Made by a program: the position numbers and the translations under genes. DNA of 64,000 nucleotides from Palsa-892 sp035295845. GTDB taxonomy: Bacteria; Pseudomonadota; Alphaproteobacteria; Rhizobiales; Xanthobacteraceae. The notes under the pieces were generated by a model, which searched no databases, was not told where the DNA came from, and worked only from the letters and a program-made list of their open reading frames with translations. The stretch is taken from contig DATGIF010000028.1 in assembly GCA_035295845.1 (NCBI GenBank), positions 124,001 through 188,000 of the forward strand, in the 5' to 3' direction. Below, in pieces: positions 54,627-63,694 of the stretch (position 1 is the stretch's first letter; each line of letters begins with the position of its first letter).

Positions 54627-55379
54627 ATGAATCGAAGCCGCGAGATCGCGCTCGCCGCAGCCGGCTTCGCGGCCTTCCTCGCGCTGTGGGAGGCGTTTCC
54701 CCGGTTCGGCTTCATTTCCGCGGATACGCTGCCGCCGCCGAGCGCATTGCCTTCAGCGTTCTATCGCGAACTTGCCTCCGGCATTTGGCTCACGGCGCTC
54801 GGCGCGAGCCTCAGTCATTATATCGAGGGCCTCGTGGTTGGCTGCGGGCTGGGTGTCGCCTTCGGGGTCGCCACCGGTCTGTGGCGCGGCATGGAAGCGT
54901 TTCTTTCCTGGATCGTGCGCACGCTGCGGCCGATCCCGGGGATCGCCTGGATTCCGTTCGCGATTCTGTGGTTCGGGATTGAGCCGGCGGCCGCGGTCTT
55001 CATCATCGCGATCGGGGTGTTCTGGATTTCCTATTTCGCCGCGCTCTCGGCGGTGCGCGCCGTCGACCGCGAGCTGATCGAGGTCGCCGATGCCTTCGGC
55101 TTTCGCCGCGCCGATCAGCAGCTTGTGAAAGTGATCCTGCCGGCAGCCGCGCCCGGCATTCTCGGCGGCCTGCGCACGGCAATCGGGCAGGCGTGGATGG
55201 CGGTGGTGGCGGCGGAAATCTTCGGCGTCTTCGGCCTTGGCAATCGCATGTTGCAGGCTTCGAACCTGCTCGCGACCGATATCGTGGTGATCTACATGGC
55301 GACGATGGCGGCCCTGTACGGCCTGATCGATACGGGCTTCGTCGCCCTGCAAAACCGGCTGCTGAAATGGAAGCAGTAA
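54627..55379 (+). CDS. SsuC-like ABC transporter permease
   Basis: A 250-residue permease with six helices: IALAAAGFAAFLALWEAFPR at the N-terminus, TLPPPSALPSAFYRELASG, and the coupling loop EVADAFGFRRADQQLVKVIL with PAAAPGILGGLRTAIGQAW. It starts 2 bases after the receptor gene and its end overlaps the ATPase gene by 13 bases. Confidence 0.93.
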   Translation: MNRSREIALAAAGFAAFLALWEAFPRFGFISADTLPPPSALPSAFYRELASGIWLTALGASLSHYIEGLVVGCGLGVAFGVATGLWRGMEAFLSWIVRTLRPIPGIAWIPFAILWFGIEPAAAVFIIAIGVFWISYFAALSAVRAVDRELIEVADAFGFRRADQQLVKVILPAAAPGILGGLRTAIGQAWMAVVAAEIFGVFGLGNRMLQASNLLATDIVVIYMATMAALYGLIDTGFVALQNRLLKWKQ

Positions 55380-56125
55380 TCGAGCTCGAAGGGATCGGGC
55401 TCTCGTATCAGCGCGACGGCGGAAAAACCGAGGTGCTGCGTGACCTCTCATTCGCCGCCGCGCGCGGGGAATTCGTCGCCATTGTCGGGCCGTCGGGCGT
55501 CGGCAAATCGACGCTGCTGCGGGTGGTCGCGGGGCTTCTTGCGCCCGACAAGGGCAAGGTAATCCTGCGCGCGAAAGCGACGCGCGGGCACTTGCCGGTC
55601 GCGCTGGTCTTCCAGGATGCGCGGTTGCTGCCGTGGCGCCGCGTGTTCGACAATGTCGGCTTCGGGCTCGAACATGGCGGCGTGTCGAAGGCGGAGCGCA
55701 AGAAGCACATCGATGAGGCGCTTTCGCTCGTTGGGCTTTCCGCCTATGGCGCGCGCTACCCGCACGAGCTTTCCGGCGGCCAGCGCCAGCGTGTGTCGTT
55801 GGCGCGCGCGCTCGCGGTCGATCCGGAAATCCTCCTGATGGACGAGCCGTTCGCCGCACTCGACGCGATCACCCGCGAGGGCTTGCAGAACGAATTGATC
55901 CGCATTCGCGCGAAGACGGGGAAGACCGTCCTCTTCGTCACCCATGACATCGAGGAGGCGGCGTATCTCGCCGATCGCATCATTGCGCTCGTGGGCGAGC
56001 CCGCGAGCGTGGGCATGACGGTGGACGTGGAGAAGCCGCAGCCGCGGCATCGTAACGATCCGGCGGTGCTGGAAGCGGTGGGGAAATTGCGCGGCGAGCT
56101 TTCGGCGGCGGCCGCGGCGCTTTAG
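55367..56125 (+). CDS. SsuB-like ABC transporter ATPase
   Basis: A 252-residue ATPase. VIELEGIGLSYQRDGGKTEV opens it; Walker A GPSGVGKST, Q-loop VFQDARLLPWRRVFDN, signature LSGGQRQRVSLARAL, Walker B ILLMDEPFAALD and switch LFVTHDIEEAAYL. The ATG at 55367 lies inside the permease end and gives the usual family length. Last gene of the operon. Confidence 0.95.
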   Translation: MEAVIELEGIGLSYQRDGGKTEVLRDLSFAAARGEFVAIVGPSGVGKSTLLRVVAGLLAPDKGKVILRAKATRGHLPVALVFQDARLLPWRRVFDNVGFGLEHGGVSKAERKKHIDEALSLVGLSAYGARYPHELSGGQRQRVSLARALAVDPEILLMDEPFAALDAITREGLQNELIRIRAKTGKTVLFVTHDIEEAAYLADRIIALVGEPASVGMTVDVEKPQPRHRNDPAVLEAVGKLRGELSAAAAAL

Positions 56126-56146
56126 CGCCTCCTCGCGAAGGCGCCC

Positions 56147-56527
56147 TTATTTGTCCCGGGCGCTATTCGTGCCCCATTTGATCACGGCGATGGGCAGCTT
56201 TTCGAGATAGGGGCCCATGAAGAACGCTTCGCCCGTGCCTTCGCCGAAATAGTCGTCGTAAGCGTCGATCATCGCGCGCACCGGTCCGACACAGGACGGA
56301 ATCGAATCGACGATGAGGTCGCCGACGTTACCGTTCGCCTCCCTGTTGAATCGCGGATCCGCCGCCACCGCGCGGGCGATGCATTCGGTCGCAGAATGCG
56401 TTAGCGAATGGATCGCCGCGCTTTTTTGCTGCGGCGACGCCTCCGCCGCAGCGTCGTTCGGTTGGGTGACGGGACCGGTCGAGACGTTGATGACCAGGGC
56501 GATCCCGGCGAGTTGCGCAATCAACAT
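56147..56527 (-). CDS. Small predicted exported protein, unknown function
   Basis: A 126-residue protein with a hydrophobic N-terminus (MLIAQLAGIALVINV) that could be a signal peptide or anchor. The body has SATECIARAVAADPRFNREA, then GDLIVDSIPSCVGPVRAMID and GEGTGEAFFMGPYLEKLPIA, and two cysteines. I recall similar hypothetical proteins in Bradyrhizobium but no function. AGGGGG precedes the ATG. It is the last minus-strand gene of the Anbu region and converges on the importer operon. Confidence 0.65.
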   Translation of the reverse strand: MLIAQLAGIALVINVSTGPVTQPNDAAAEASPQQKSAAIHSLTHSATECIARAVAADPRFNREANGNVGDLIVDSIPSCVGPVRAMIDAYDDYFGEGTGEAFFMGPYLEKLPIAVIKWGTNSARDK

Positions 56528-56709
56528 GCGAATCCCCCTGTCGTGAAGTCGAACTGCGACTATGCAAGCCGCAGGCCGCCGCCCCTGAAAGCCACGCTAT
56601 CAGCGAACCGCCCCGGAACTTCTTAGGCGGCGGCTGAAATTTATGCAACGCGGCGCTTTGGCGCTTAAACTTTAGTCCTGCAGGCCGGCGCGGTTTTGCA
56701 GCTGCTCCT

Positions 56710-57456
56710 TCAGCCGCGGCCGACGAATGGCATTTTCGTCGCCATGATTGTCATGAAGAGAACATTCGAATCGAGCGGCAACGAAGCCATATGCACGACC
56801 GCCTTTGCCACATCCTCCACGTCCATGCGCGGCTCCGGTTTCATCTCGCCGCCCGGCTGCAAGACGCCGGTCTTCATGCGCTCGGTCATGGGCGTTGCGG
56901 CATTGCCGATGTCGATCTGGCCGCAGGCGATATCGTAGGCGCGGCCGTCGAGCGCGGTCGATTTTGTCAAACCGGTGATCGCGTGCTTGGTCGAAGTGTA
57001 AGGCGAGGAAAACGGCCGCGGCGCATGCGCGGAGATCGAGCCGTTGTTGATGATGCGGCCGCCGCGCGGCTTCTGGTCCTTCATGATCTTGAAGGCTTCC
57101 TGCGTGCAGAGAAACGGCCCGGTGAGGTTCGCGGCCACCACCGCGCTCCATTGCTCGTAGGTGAGTTCCTCGAGCGGCACGGGCGGCGCGCCCATGCCGG
57201 CATTGTTGAAAAGAACATCGAGGCGGCCAAACGTCTCTTTCACCTTGGCGAAGAGCGCCTTCACCGAGGCGGGGTCGCCGACATTCGTGGGCACCACGAG
57301 CGTCCTGCCCTTCGCCTCTTTCGCGGTCTCTTCGAGCGGCTCCTTGCGGCGGCCGGCGAGCGCGACGGCGTAGCCGGCCTTGGCGAGCGCGATTGCGGCG
57401 GATTTCCCAATGCCGGTGCCGGCGCCGGTGACGACGGCGACTTTTGCTTCAGCCAT
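56710..57456 (-). CDS. Short-chain dehydrogenase/reductase
   Basis: A 248-residue classical SDR. The cofactor loop is VVTGAGTGIGKSAAIALA; LFNNAGMGAPP and the catalytic YTSTKHAITGLTKS (Y-x-x-x-K) follow, with serine in NNGSISAHAP. The arginine pair in AGRRKEP suggests NADP preference. GGGAGG lies 6 bases before the ATG. The substrate is unknown. It follows the Anbu gene by 40 bases on the same strand. Confidence 0.93.
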   Translation of the reverse strand: MAEAKVAVVTGAGTGIGKSAAIALAKAGYAVALAGRRKEPLEETAKEAKGRTLVVPTNVGDPASVKALFAKVKETFGRLDVLFNNAGMGAPPVPLEELTYEQWSAVVAANLTGPFLCTQEAFKIMKDQKPRGGRIINNGSISAHAPRPFSSPYTSTKHAITGLTKSTALDGRAYDIACGQIDIGNAATPMTERMKTGVLQPGGEMKPEPRMDVEDVAKAVVHMASLPLDSNVLFMTIMATKMPFVGRG

Positions 57457-57496
57457 GATTTCCTCCCGGTTCTTTTTTTGACGATGAGTTCAGGCG

Positions 57497-58246
57497 TTAT
57501 CTCTTGCCGCTGGCGTAGGGCGGGCGCGGGATCGCCATGTGCGCGGCGCGCAACGCCGACGACCAGCGCTCGCGAAGATCCGTGAAGTAGGGCTCGCCCG
57601 GCTCGATGCGGAAGCTCAACTCCGCTTTCAGCGCGTCGCGCGGGATGATGGCGAGGTCGATCGGCAGGCCCACCGCAAGGTTCGAACGCATGGTCGAATC
57701 CATCGAGATCAGCCCGATCTTCAGCGCGTCGTAGAGATCGGTGTCATACTTCACCGCGCGATCGAGAATGGGCTTGCCGTATTTGTGCTCGCCGATCTGC
57801 AGGTAAGGCGTGTCGACGGTGCATTCGATGAAATTGCCGGCGGCGTAGATCATGAAAAGCCGCAGCCTTCGGCCGGCGATCTGGCCGCCGAACAAAAATG
57901 CCACATCGAACTTGACGTCCGCTTGCTCGAGTGCGCCGCCCTCCATGTTGTGGACCATGCGGAGCGCGCGGCCGATGCGTTGCGCCGCCTGGAACAGCGT
58001 CGGCGCGTCGGTAAGCCGTTCGCGCTCGCCGGTTTCCGGGTTTTCGATCCCTTCGCTGAGCATGCTGAGCACGGTCTGCGACAGCGACAGATTGCCGGCG
58101 GAGGCGAGCGCCATGATGCTTTTGCCCGGCTCCTCGAAGATGTGGAGCTTGCGGAAGGTCGAGACGTTGTCGAGACCCGCATTGGTACGGGTGTCCCCGA
58201 TCATCACGAGGCCGTCGCGGACGAGAATGCCGCAGCAATAGGTCAT
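57497..58246 (-). CDS. Anbu, proteasome-like peptidase
   Basis: A 249-residue protein of the Ntn-hydrolase proteasome-beta family, Anbu type. It begins MTYCCGILVRDGLVMIGDTR, so removal of Met would expose T2 as the N-terminal nucleophile; the proteasome-like aspartate and lysine are D18 and K33 (RKLHIF). No propeptide is present. Anbu proteins form open helical rings in reported structures, but their substrate is not established. A transglutaminase-like, an alpha-E and an ATP-grasp gene lie upstream on the same strand, the linkage known for this family. Confidence 0.93.
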   Translation of the reverse strand: MTYCCGILVRDGLVMIGDTRTNAGLDNVSTFRKLHIFEEPGKSIMALASAGNLSLSQTVLSMLSEGIENPETGERERLTDAPTLFQAAQRIGRALRMVHNMEGGALEQADVKFDVAFLFGGQIAGRRLRLFMIYAAGNFIECTVDTPYLQIGEHKYGKPILDRAVKYDTDLYDALKIGLISMDSTMRSNLAVGLPIDLAIIPRDALKAELSFRIEPGEPYFTDLRERWSSALRAAHMAIPRPPYASGKR

Positions 58247-58295
58247 CGGTTCGTGCCCCCGAAGTGCGCGAATTTATAGCGGGTGAATTCTCATC

Positions 58296-58378
58296 CGTCA
58301 TGCCCGGCCATGTGCCGGGCATCCACGCCTTTCTTTGTTGCAAAGACGTGGATGGCCGGGACGAGCCCGGCCATGACG
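58296..58378. repeat. Long imperfect palindrome between Anbu and transglutaminase genes
   Basis: An 83-base inverted repeat: CGTCATGCCCGG at one end and CCATGACG at the other, with CATCCACG and CGTGGATG near the centre around CTTTGTTGC. It resembles a dispersed palindrome of Bradyrhizobium and Rhodopseudomonas intergenic regions. It may fold in RNA between the two genes and separate their expression. Confidence 0.65.
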
Positions 58379-58388
58379 CCTGATGGCG

Positions 58389-59216
58389 TTAATTCTGCAT
58401 CTGCCGCCCGGCCTGGTCGACGTGGACCGCGACCGCGAGCTTCTCGCCCTCGCCGCCGAAGCGGGTGCCGCGCACCGGCGCGGCGCCGAGCGAATCGAGG
58501 CCGATCGCGACCCGCACGTGCGCAGCGGTCGCCGAAATTCCGTTCGCGGGATCGAAGGCGACCCAGCCGAGCTTCGGCAGATACGCTTCCGCCCAGGCGT
58601 GGCCGGCCTCCTGCTCGGTCACGCCGTCGACCCGTAGGAAGTAACCGGAGACATAGCGGGCGGGAATTTCGAGATGGCGCGCGGCGGCGACGAAGATCTG
58701 CGCGTAGTCCTGGCAGACGCCGCGCCTGAGCGCGAAGGATTCGGCGGCTGTCATCGCCGGATGCGTCGGGTCCGGATCGAATGCAAACTCATTATAAATG
58801 CGCGAGGTCAGCGCGTGCAGGGTGGCGAGCGGATTATCCTTGGCGCCGGCCGCGGTCTCCTCGGCGAACGCCGCGATCGCGGCGTCGGGCGCGGAAAGCG
58901 GCGTCTCGCGCAAATACAGCGAAGGCGGAAAGCGCTCCACGGCGCCGCCGATGATGCCGGCGGTGTCCTGCGTCTCGACTTCACCCTCGACGCGGATCGC
59001 AAGCTCCGAAAGCGGGCCGTCGACGGTGAAGGAGCGGGCGAGGTTGCCGAAAGCATCCTCGAAGGGATCGAGGCGGCAATCGACGTTCAATTCGATCCGC
59101 CAGCGCACGATGTATTGGCCGTCGTGATTACGCGGCGTTAGCCGCAGGATCTGGATCGCCGACTTCGCGGGCGTATCGTAGCGATAGACCGTCTCGTGGG
59201 AAATGCGGATGCGCAT
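58389..59216 (-). CDS. Transglutaminase-like cysteine protease-fold protein
   Basis: A 275-residue protein with an N-terminal beta domain (RISHETVYRYDTPAKSAIQI, RLTPR) and a transglutaminase core. The triad is C168 in RRGVCQDYAQIF, H206 in AGHAWAEAYLP and D222 in FDPANG. Such proteins of the COG1305 type accompany alpha-E, ATP-grasp and Anbu genes, and may cleave or form amide bonds of a peptide tag. It starts 5 bases after the alpha-E stop. Confidence 0.92.
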   Translation of the reverse strand: MRIRISHETVYRYDTPAKSAIQILRLTPRNHDGQYIVRWRIELNVDCRLDPFEDAFGNLARSFTVDGPLSELAIRVEGEVETQDTAGIIGGAVERFPPSLYLRETPLSAPDAAIAAFAEETAAGAKDNPLATLHALTSRIYNEFAFDPDPTHPAMTAAESFALRRGVCQDYAQIFVAAARHLEIPARYVSGYFLRVDGVTEQEAGHAWAEAYLPKLGWVAFDPANGISATAAHVRVAIGLDSLGAAPVRGTRFGGEGEKLAVAVHVDQAGRQMQN

Positions 59217-59221
59217 AATGG

Positions 59222-60163
59222 TTACGTCAGGTATTGCTCGGTGATGGCGGCGCCCAGGCGATTATTATCGACAATGAAATTGCCGATGAATTCGTGCAGG
59301 CCCGACTGAAAAATATCGTCCATGGTCGCATTGGAAAGCTTGGTAAGCATTGTGCGCGCGAGCCGCTGCGAGTTTCCCTGCCGGCCGTAGAATTGCGCAA
59401 GGTCGTCGAGATAGCGGCTGAGATTCTCGTAGCAGCTCGCGAGCGAGCGCGGCATCTGCCGGTTGAGGATCAGTAGATCGGCGACGAGCCACGGCTTCAC
59501 GCTTTCCTGGTAGACCCAGTAATAGCTCGTGAGCGCCGAGACCGAGCGCAGGATCGACGCCCATTGGAAATAATCGAGCGGGCCGCCGACGCGCTCCTTC
59601 GCGGGCAAGAGCACGTGATATTTGACGTCGAGGATGCGGGCGGTGGCGTCGGCGCGTTCGATCAGAATGCCAAGCCGCGAAAACCAATAGGCGTCGTTGC
59701 GCAACATCGTACGATAGGCGGAGCCGTCATAGGCGAGTGAAGCCTGCTTCACGAAGGAGAGAAATTGCGTGAAGTCGTCGGAGGAAAGCTTTTTGCCGCC
59801 GAATTTTTTCAATTCGTGCCAGGCGCCGTTGATCGCGTCCCACATTTCAACGGTGAGCGCGGTGCGCACGGCGCGCGCGTTCTGGCGGGCGGTCTCGAGA
59901 CAGTTGCGGATCGAGGCCGGGTTATAAGGCGAGAAGGCGAGAAATTCAGTGACGGTTTCTTCGTTCGCCTCCTCGTAATTGACCTTGAACGGCTGCGCGC
60001 AGGCGGCCGTCGCGATCGCCGAATCCCATTCGTTGGTGGTGGAGCCCTCGGCTTGCGGCAGCGAGGTAAGCCGGTGCGTCGCGTCGAGAATGCGCGCGAG
60101 GCATTCCGCGCGCTCCATGTTGCGCGACAGCCAGTAAAGATTGGAGGCGGTGCGGGAGAGCAT
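59222..60163 (-). CDS. Alpha-E domain protein
   Basis: A 313-residue all-helical protein of the alpha-E family. MLSRTASNLYWLSRNMERAE is the signature N-terminus, with HRLTSLPQAEG and EVSAL-like conserved segments; ARNARAVRTALTVEMWDAIN and FSRLGILIERADATARILDV follow. Its fold is thought to resemble a ligase-adaptor helical bundle, with function unknown. It starts 2 bases after the ATP-grasp stop, so the two are translationally linked. Confidence 0.93.
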   Translation of the reverse strand: MLSRTASNLYWLSRNMERAECLARILDATHRLTSLPQAEGSTTNEWDSAIATAACAQPFKVNYEEANEETVTEFLAFSPYNPASIRNCLETARQNARAVRTALTVEMWDAINGAWHELKKFGGKKLSSDDFTQFLSFVKQASLAYDGSAYRTMLRNDAYWFSRLGILIERADATARILDVKYHVLLPAKERVGGPLDYFQWASILRSVSALTSYYWVYQESVKPWLVADLLILNRQMPRSLASCYENLSRYLDDLAQFYGRQGNSQRLARTMLTKLSNATMDDIFQSGLHEFIGNFIVDNNRLGAAITEQYLT

Positions 60164-60165
60164 GA

Positions 60166-61581
60166 TCAGCGATCCAGCACCCAGGTGTCTTTCGTTCCGC
60201 CGCCCTGGCTGGAATTCACGACGAGCGAGCCTTGCTTGAGCGCAACCCGGGTCAGCCCGCCCGGCACCACGCGCACCCGGTCGCGGCCCATCAGCACGAA
60301 GGGACGCAGATCGACGTGACGCGGGGCGACCCCTTCCTCGACAAAGGTGGGACAGGTCGAGAGCGCGAGCGTCGGCTGCGCGATGAATCCTTCCGGCGCC
60401 TGTTTCAATTTTTGGCGGAAAACTTCGATCGTCTTTTTGTCGGCCATCGGGCCGACGAGCATGCCGTAGCCGCCGGAGCCGTGGGTTTCCTTCACCACGA
60501 GTTCGGGCAGGCGATCGAGCACTTCCTTGAGATGCGCTTCCTCGCGGCAGCGCCAGGTCGGCACGTTTTTCAAAAGCGGCTCTTCGCCGAGATAGAACTT
60601 CACGATCTCGGGCATGTAGCTGTAGACCGCCTTGTCGTCGACGACGCCGGTGCCGACGGCATTGGCCAACGTCACGTTGCCGGCGTGATAGGCGCTCATC
60701 AGTCCCGGCACGCCGAGCATGGAGTCGGGGCGGAACATCAGCGGATCGAGAAAATCGTCGTCGACGCGGCGGTAGATCACGTCGACGCGCTTCGGCCCCT
60801 CGGTGGTGCGCATATAGACGACGTTGCTCTTCACCAGGAGGTCGCGGCCTTCGACGAGCTCGACGCCGAGTTTGTCGGCGAGAAACGAGTGCTCGAAATA
60901 GGCCGAGTTGTAGATGCCGGGGGTGAGCAGCACGACGGTCGGATCGCCCGGCGCCGAGGGCGGCGCCACCGATTTGAGGGTGGCGAGCAATTCGTCGGTA
61001 TAGTTCTCGACCGGCGCCACGCGATGGCCGGAAAAAAGCTCGGGAAAAAGCCGCAGCATGATCTCGCGGTTCTCGAGCATGTAGGAGACGCCGGAGGGAA
61101 CGCGCGCGTTGTCCTCGAGCACATAAAACGTGTCGGCATCGGTGCGCACGACGTCGATGCCCGCGATCTGCACGTAGAGATCATGCGGCACCGGCTTGCA
61201 GTTCATTTCCGGCCGGAACGCGGGATTGCGGAAGACGAGATCGTCGGGGATGATTCCGGCGCGCAGGATTTCGCGCTTGGAATAGATGTCGCGCAAATAC
61301 GCGTTCAGCGCCTTGACCCGCTGCTCAAGCCCCTTGGCGAGCTGCGTCCATTCGGCGGCGGTGAGAATGCGCGGGATGATGTCGAAGGGGATCAACCGCT
61401 CGGTCGCCTCCGCCTCGCCGTAGACGGCGAAGGTGATGCCCATGCGGCGGAAAATGAACTCCGCCTCGCGCCGGCGATAGGAAAGCACATCGGGCGGCAC
61501 ACGGCCGAGCCAATCCGCGAGCTTGGCATAGGCTGGGCGGACCGAGCCGTCCGGCGCGCGCATCTCGTCGAACGCGGCCAT
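60166..61581 (-). CDS. Circularly permuted ATP-grasp ligase
   Basis: A 471-residue protein of the circularly permuted ATP-grasp type 2 family. GITFAVYGEAEATERLIPFD and IIPDDLVFRNPAFRPEMNCK are N-terminal; DTFYVLEDNARVPSGVSYML and TLANAVGTGVVDDKAVYSYM with ELVVKETHGSGGYGM are the nucleotide- and metal-site regions. GGGGAGTGGAG precedes the ATG. It probably makes a peptide or amide bond. It is the first of the ATP-grasp, alpha-E, transglutaminase and Anbu series. Confidence 0.94.
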   Translation of the reverse strand: MAAFDEMRAPDGSVRPAYAKLADWLGRVPPDVLSYRRREAEFIFRRMGITFAVYGEAEATERLIPFDIIPRILTAAEWTQLAKGLEQRVKALNAYLRDIYSKREILRAGIIPDDLVFRNPAFRPEMNCKPVPHDLYVQIAGIDVVRTDADTFYVLEDNARVPSGVSYMLENREIMLRLFPELFSGHRVAPVENYTDELLATLKSVAPPSAPGDPTVVLLTPGIYNSAYFEHSFLADKLGVELVEGRDLLVKSNVVYMRTTEGPKRVDVIYRRVDDDFLDPLMFRPDSMLGVPGLMSAYHAGNVTLANAVGTGVVDDKAVYSYMPEIVKFYLGEEPLLKNVPTWRCREEAHLKEVLDRLPELVVKETHGSGGYGMLVGPMADKKTIEVFRQKLKQAPEGFIAQPTLALSTCPTFVEEGVAPRHVDLRPFVLMGRDRVRVVPGGLTRVALKQGSLVVNSSQGGGTKDTWVLDR

Positions 61582-61717
61582 GGTTACTCCACTCCCCGAA
61601 CGGGAAGTCTAGCTACAAAGAGCATGCCAACCAAAAGCGGGCGCGGGCCGCGGGGAAAGGCCATCAAATATGAGCAACATTGCCTAAGATTTGGGCGGCC
61701 GCGGCAGGCTTTGCAAG

Positions 61718-63586
61718 TCAGCCCAGATTGCCGATCACGATCACATGCGGATCGGGGTCGGCGGCAAACAGGCGCTCTATCTCGGCCGCGCGACGTTCAA
61801 GCGCGAGCCGCTGGTTGATGTAGCCCTTGTCGGTGATCTCGTTGGCGTCGATGGAGGGCGGCTCCCGCAACAGGAGCACGCGGCCGACGCGCTGGGAGCG
61901 GCCGGTTTGCCTCGCGTTGAATTCGGTCAGTGCGCGCCGCACATGCTCGCGCACGGCGGGGTGTGCTGCGAACTCCGCAAGGCTTTCGGGTGTGCTTGCG
62001 CCGAGGAGCGCTTTGCAGCCCGCCGGATTGAGCCAGGCGAGGAGGGCGACGAACTCCCGGTCGTGGCCGGCAACGATCGCGTCCTGCAGCGCGGGCGAAG
62101 CGGCGGCGAGTGCGGCGACGCGGAGCGTGCCGACGGTGACCCAGGTGCCGGTGGTGAGCTTGAAATCCTCGGCAAGCCGGCCGTCGAAGACGAAGCCCTT
62201 CGAGGGATCGGCGGAATCGTCGAAGCGCACGGCGTCGCCCGGCTTGTAGAAGCCTTCCTCGTCGAAGGCGGCGGCGGTGAGATCCGGCCGCTTCCAATAG
62301 CCCGGCGTGATGTTGGGACCGCGCACGCGGATCTCCAACTTGTTGCCGGAGGGCACCAACTTCATTTCGACGCCGGGCGCCGGCGTGCCGATGACGCCGG
62401 CGCGCTCGGCGAGCGACTGCGCGGCGAGCGCCATCGGCGCGGTTTCGGTCGTGCCCCAGGACGACGCCATGGGCACGCGCTCGCCGATGGTGCGCACCGA
62501 AAGCGTCTCCAGGCGCTCCCATAGGTCCTGCGGCAGCGAAGCGCCGGCATAGAAGATGAGGCGAAGCTCCGAGAAGAAATTACGCGCGAGTGCCTCGTCT
62601 TTTTCGAGGAAAGGCAGGAGCGCGGCATAACCCGCCGGCACGTTGAGATAAATCGTCGGCTTCACGTCGGCGAGATTTTTCGCGGTCTCGCCGATCAGCG
62701 CCGGCAACGGACGGCCGGCGTCGATATAGAGCGTGCCGGCGTGACGCATCACAAGATTGAGGTCGTGATTGCCGCCAAAGGTGTGGTTCCACGGCAGCCA
62801 GTCGAGGAGCACGAGCGGCGCGTCGCCGACGAAGGGCCAGACCTGCAACACCTGCTGCTGGTTCGCAGTCATCATGCCGTGGGTATTGATGACGCCTTTC
62901 GGAAGACCGGTTGAGCCGGACGTGAAAAGAAATTTTGCGATCGTGCCGGGCTCGATGGCCGCGACCGCCCGGTCGACGGCGGCCGTCGGCCGCGTGCGCA
63001 CGAGTTCTTCGAACGGCGTCACCTTTTCCAGCTTGGCGCCGTTTCGATTGGCGACAATTTCGACGCCGGCAAGATCAAGCGCGGCGAGCGCTTTTTGGAA
63101 AGGCGCCGTATCCGCGACATAAATGAGACCGGGCGAGAGCAGCTCGACAATGTGCTTGAGCTTTTCGTGGTCCTGGCTTTGCAGCGAATAGGCGACGGAA
63201 ACCGGCGCGACAGGAACCGCCGCGGTGAAACCGGCGAGCATCATCAGCGCGTGGTCGATCGAATTGCCGGAAAGGATCATCACCGGCCGCTCGGCCGAAA
63301 GCCCGCGCTCGATCAGCGATTGTGCGATCGCGTCGACCTTTTGCCGTGCTTCGCGATAGGTGATCTTTTGCCAACCTTCGCCGGCACGCTCGGCGATAAA
63401 GACGCCGTTCGGATTTTTCTCCGTCGCCGCGCGAAAGAGGCGGGCGGCATTGGGATCATAAGCGCCAAGTTCGATGCGGGACCGAATCCGCGTGGTGCCG
63501 TCAGTGCTTGTTTCGCAATGCACTGCCGGCGAGCCGAAACGGATCGGCCGGTGTGGCGCCTTCGCGGATTTTGGCTGTGCGGTCAC
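61718..63586 (-). CDS. Feruloyl-CoA-synthase-like acyl-CoA ligase
   Basis: A 622-residue adenylate-forming ligase. RPIRFGSPAVHCETSTDGTT at the N-terminus, AKFLFTSGSTGLPKGVINTH (AMP-binding P-loop), MASSWGTTETAPMAL and GYWKRPDLTAAAFDEEGFYK (A5 and A7-type motifs) match the feruloyl-CoA synthase group. This suggests activation of ferulate or a related hydroxycinnamate. The start is uncertain: GTG at 63586 fits the family, while a TTG at 63637 opens the same frame further up and its TTGACA could instead be a -35 box. No hydratase/aldolase partner is adjacent. Confidence 0.8.
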   Translation of the reverse strand: MTAQPKSAKAPHRPIRFGSPAVHCETSTDGTTRIRSRIELGAYDPNAARLFRAATEKNPNGVFIAERAGEGWQKITYREARQKVDAIAQSLIERGLSAERPVMILSGNSIDHALMMLAGFTAAVPVAPVSVAYSLQSQDHEKLKHIVELLSPGLIYVADTAPFQKALAALDLAGVEIVANRNGAKLEKVTPFEELVRTRPTAAVDRAVAAIEPGTIAKFLFTSGSTGLPKGVINTHGMMTANQQQVLQVWPFVGDAPLVLLDWLPWNHTFGGNHDLNLVMRHAGTLYIDAGRPLPALIGETAKNLADVKPTIYLNVPAGYAALLPFLEKDEALARNFFSELRLIFYAGASLPQDLWERLETLSVRTIGERVPMASSWGTTETAPMALAAQSLAERAGVIGTPAPGVEMKLVPSGNKLEIRVRGPNITPGYWKRPDLTAAAFDEEGFYKPGDAVRFDDSADPSKGFVFDGRLAEDFKLTTGTWVTVGTLRVAALAAASPALQDAIVAGHDREFVALLAWLNPAGCKALLGASTPESLAEFAAHPAVREHVRRALTEFNARQTGRSQRVGRVLLLREPPSIDANEITDKGYINQRLALERRAAEIERLFAADPDPHVIVIGNLG

Positions 63587-63694
63587 GAATGCGATTGGTA
63601 TGATGACCCACGATATGGCAAATCCTTTTGCTGTCAATGAAACAGCAGATCTCGCGGAAATATAATTCGCGCGTACGACGAGAGGCGAAGTGAG

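Noticed and set aside
60232..61818. Plus-strand open frame of 528 codons opposite the ATP-grasp gene
   Set aside because: Shadow of the ATP-grasp gene; the translation has no motif and crosses its promoter region.
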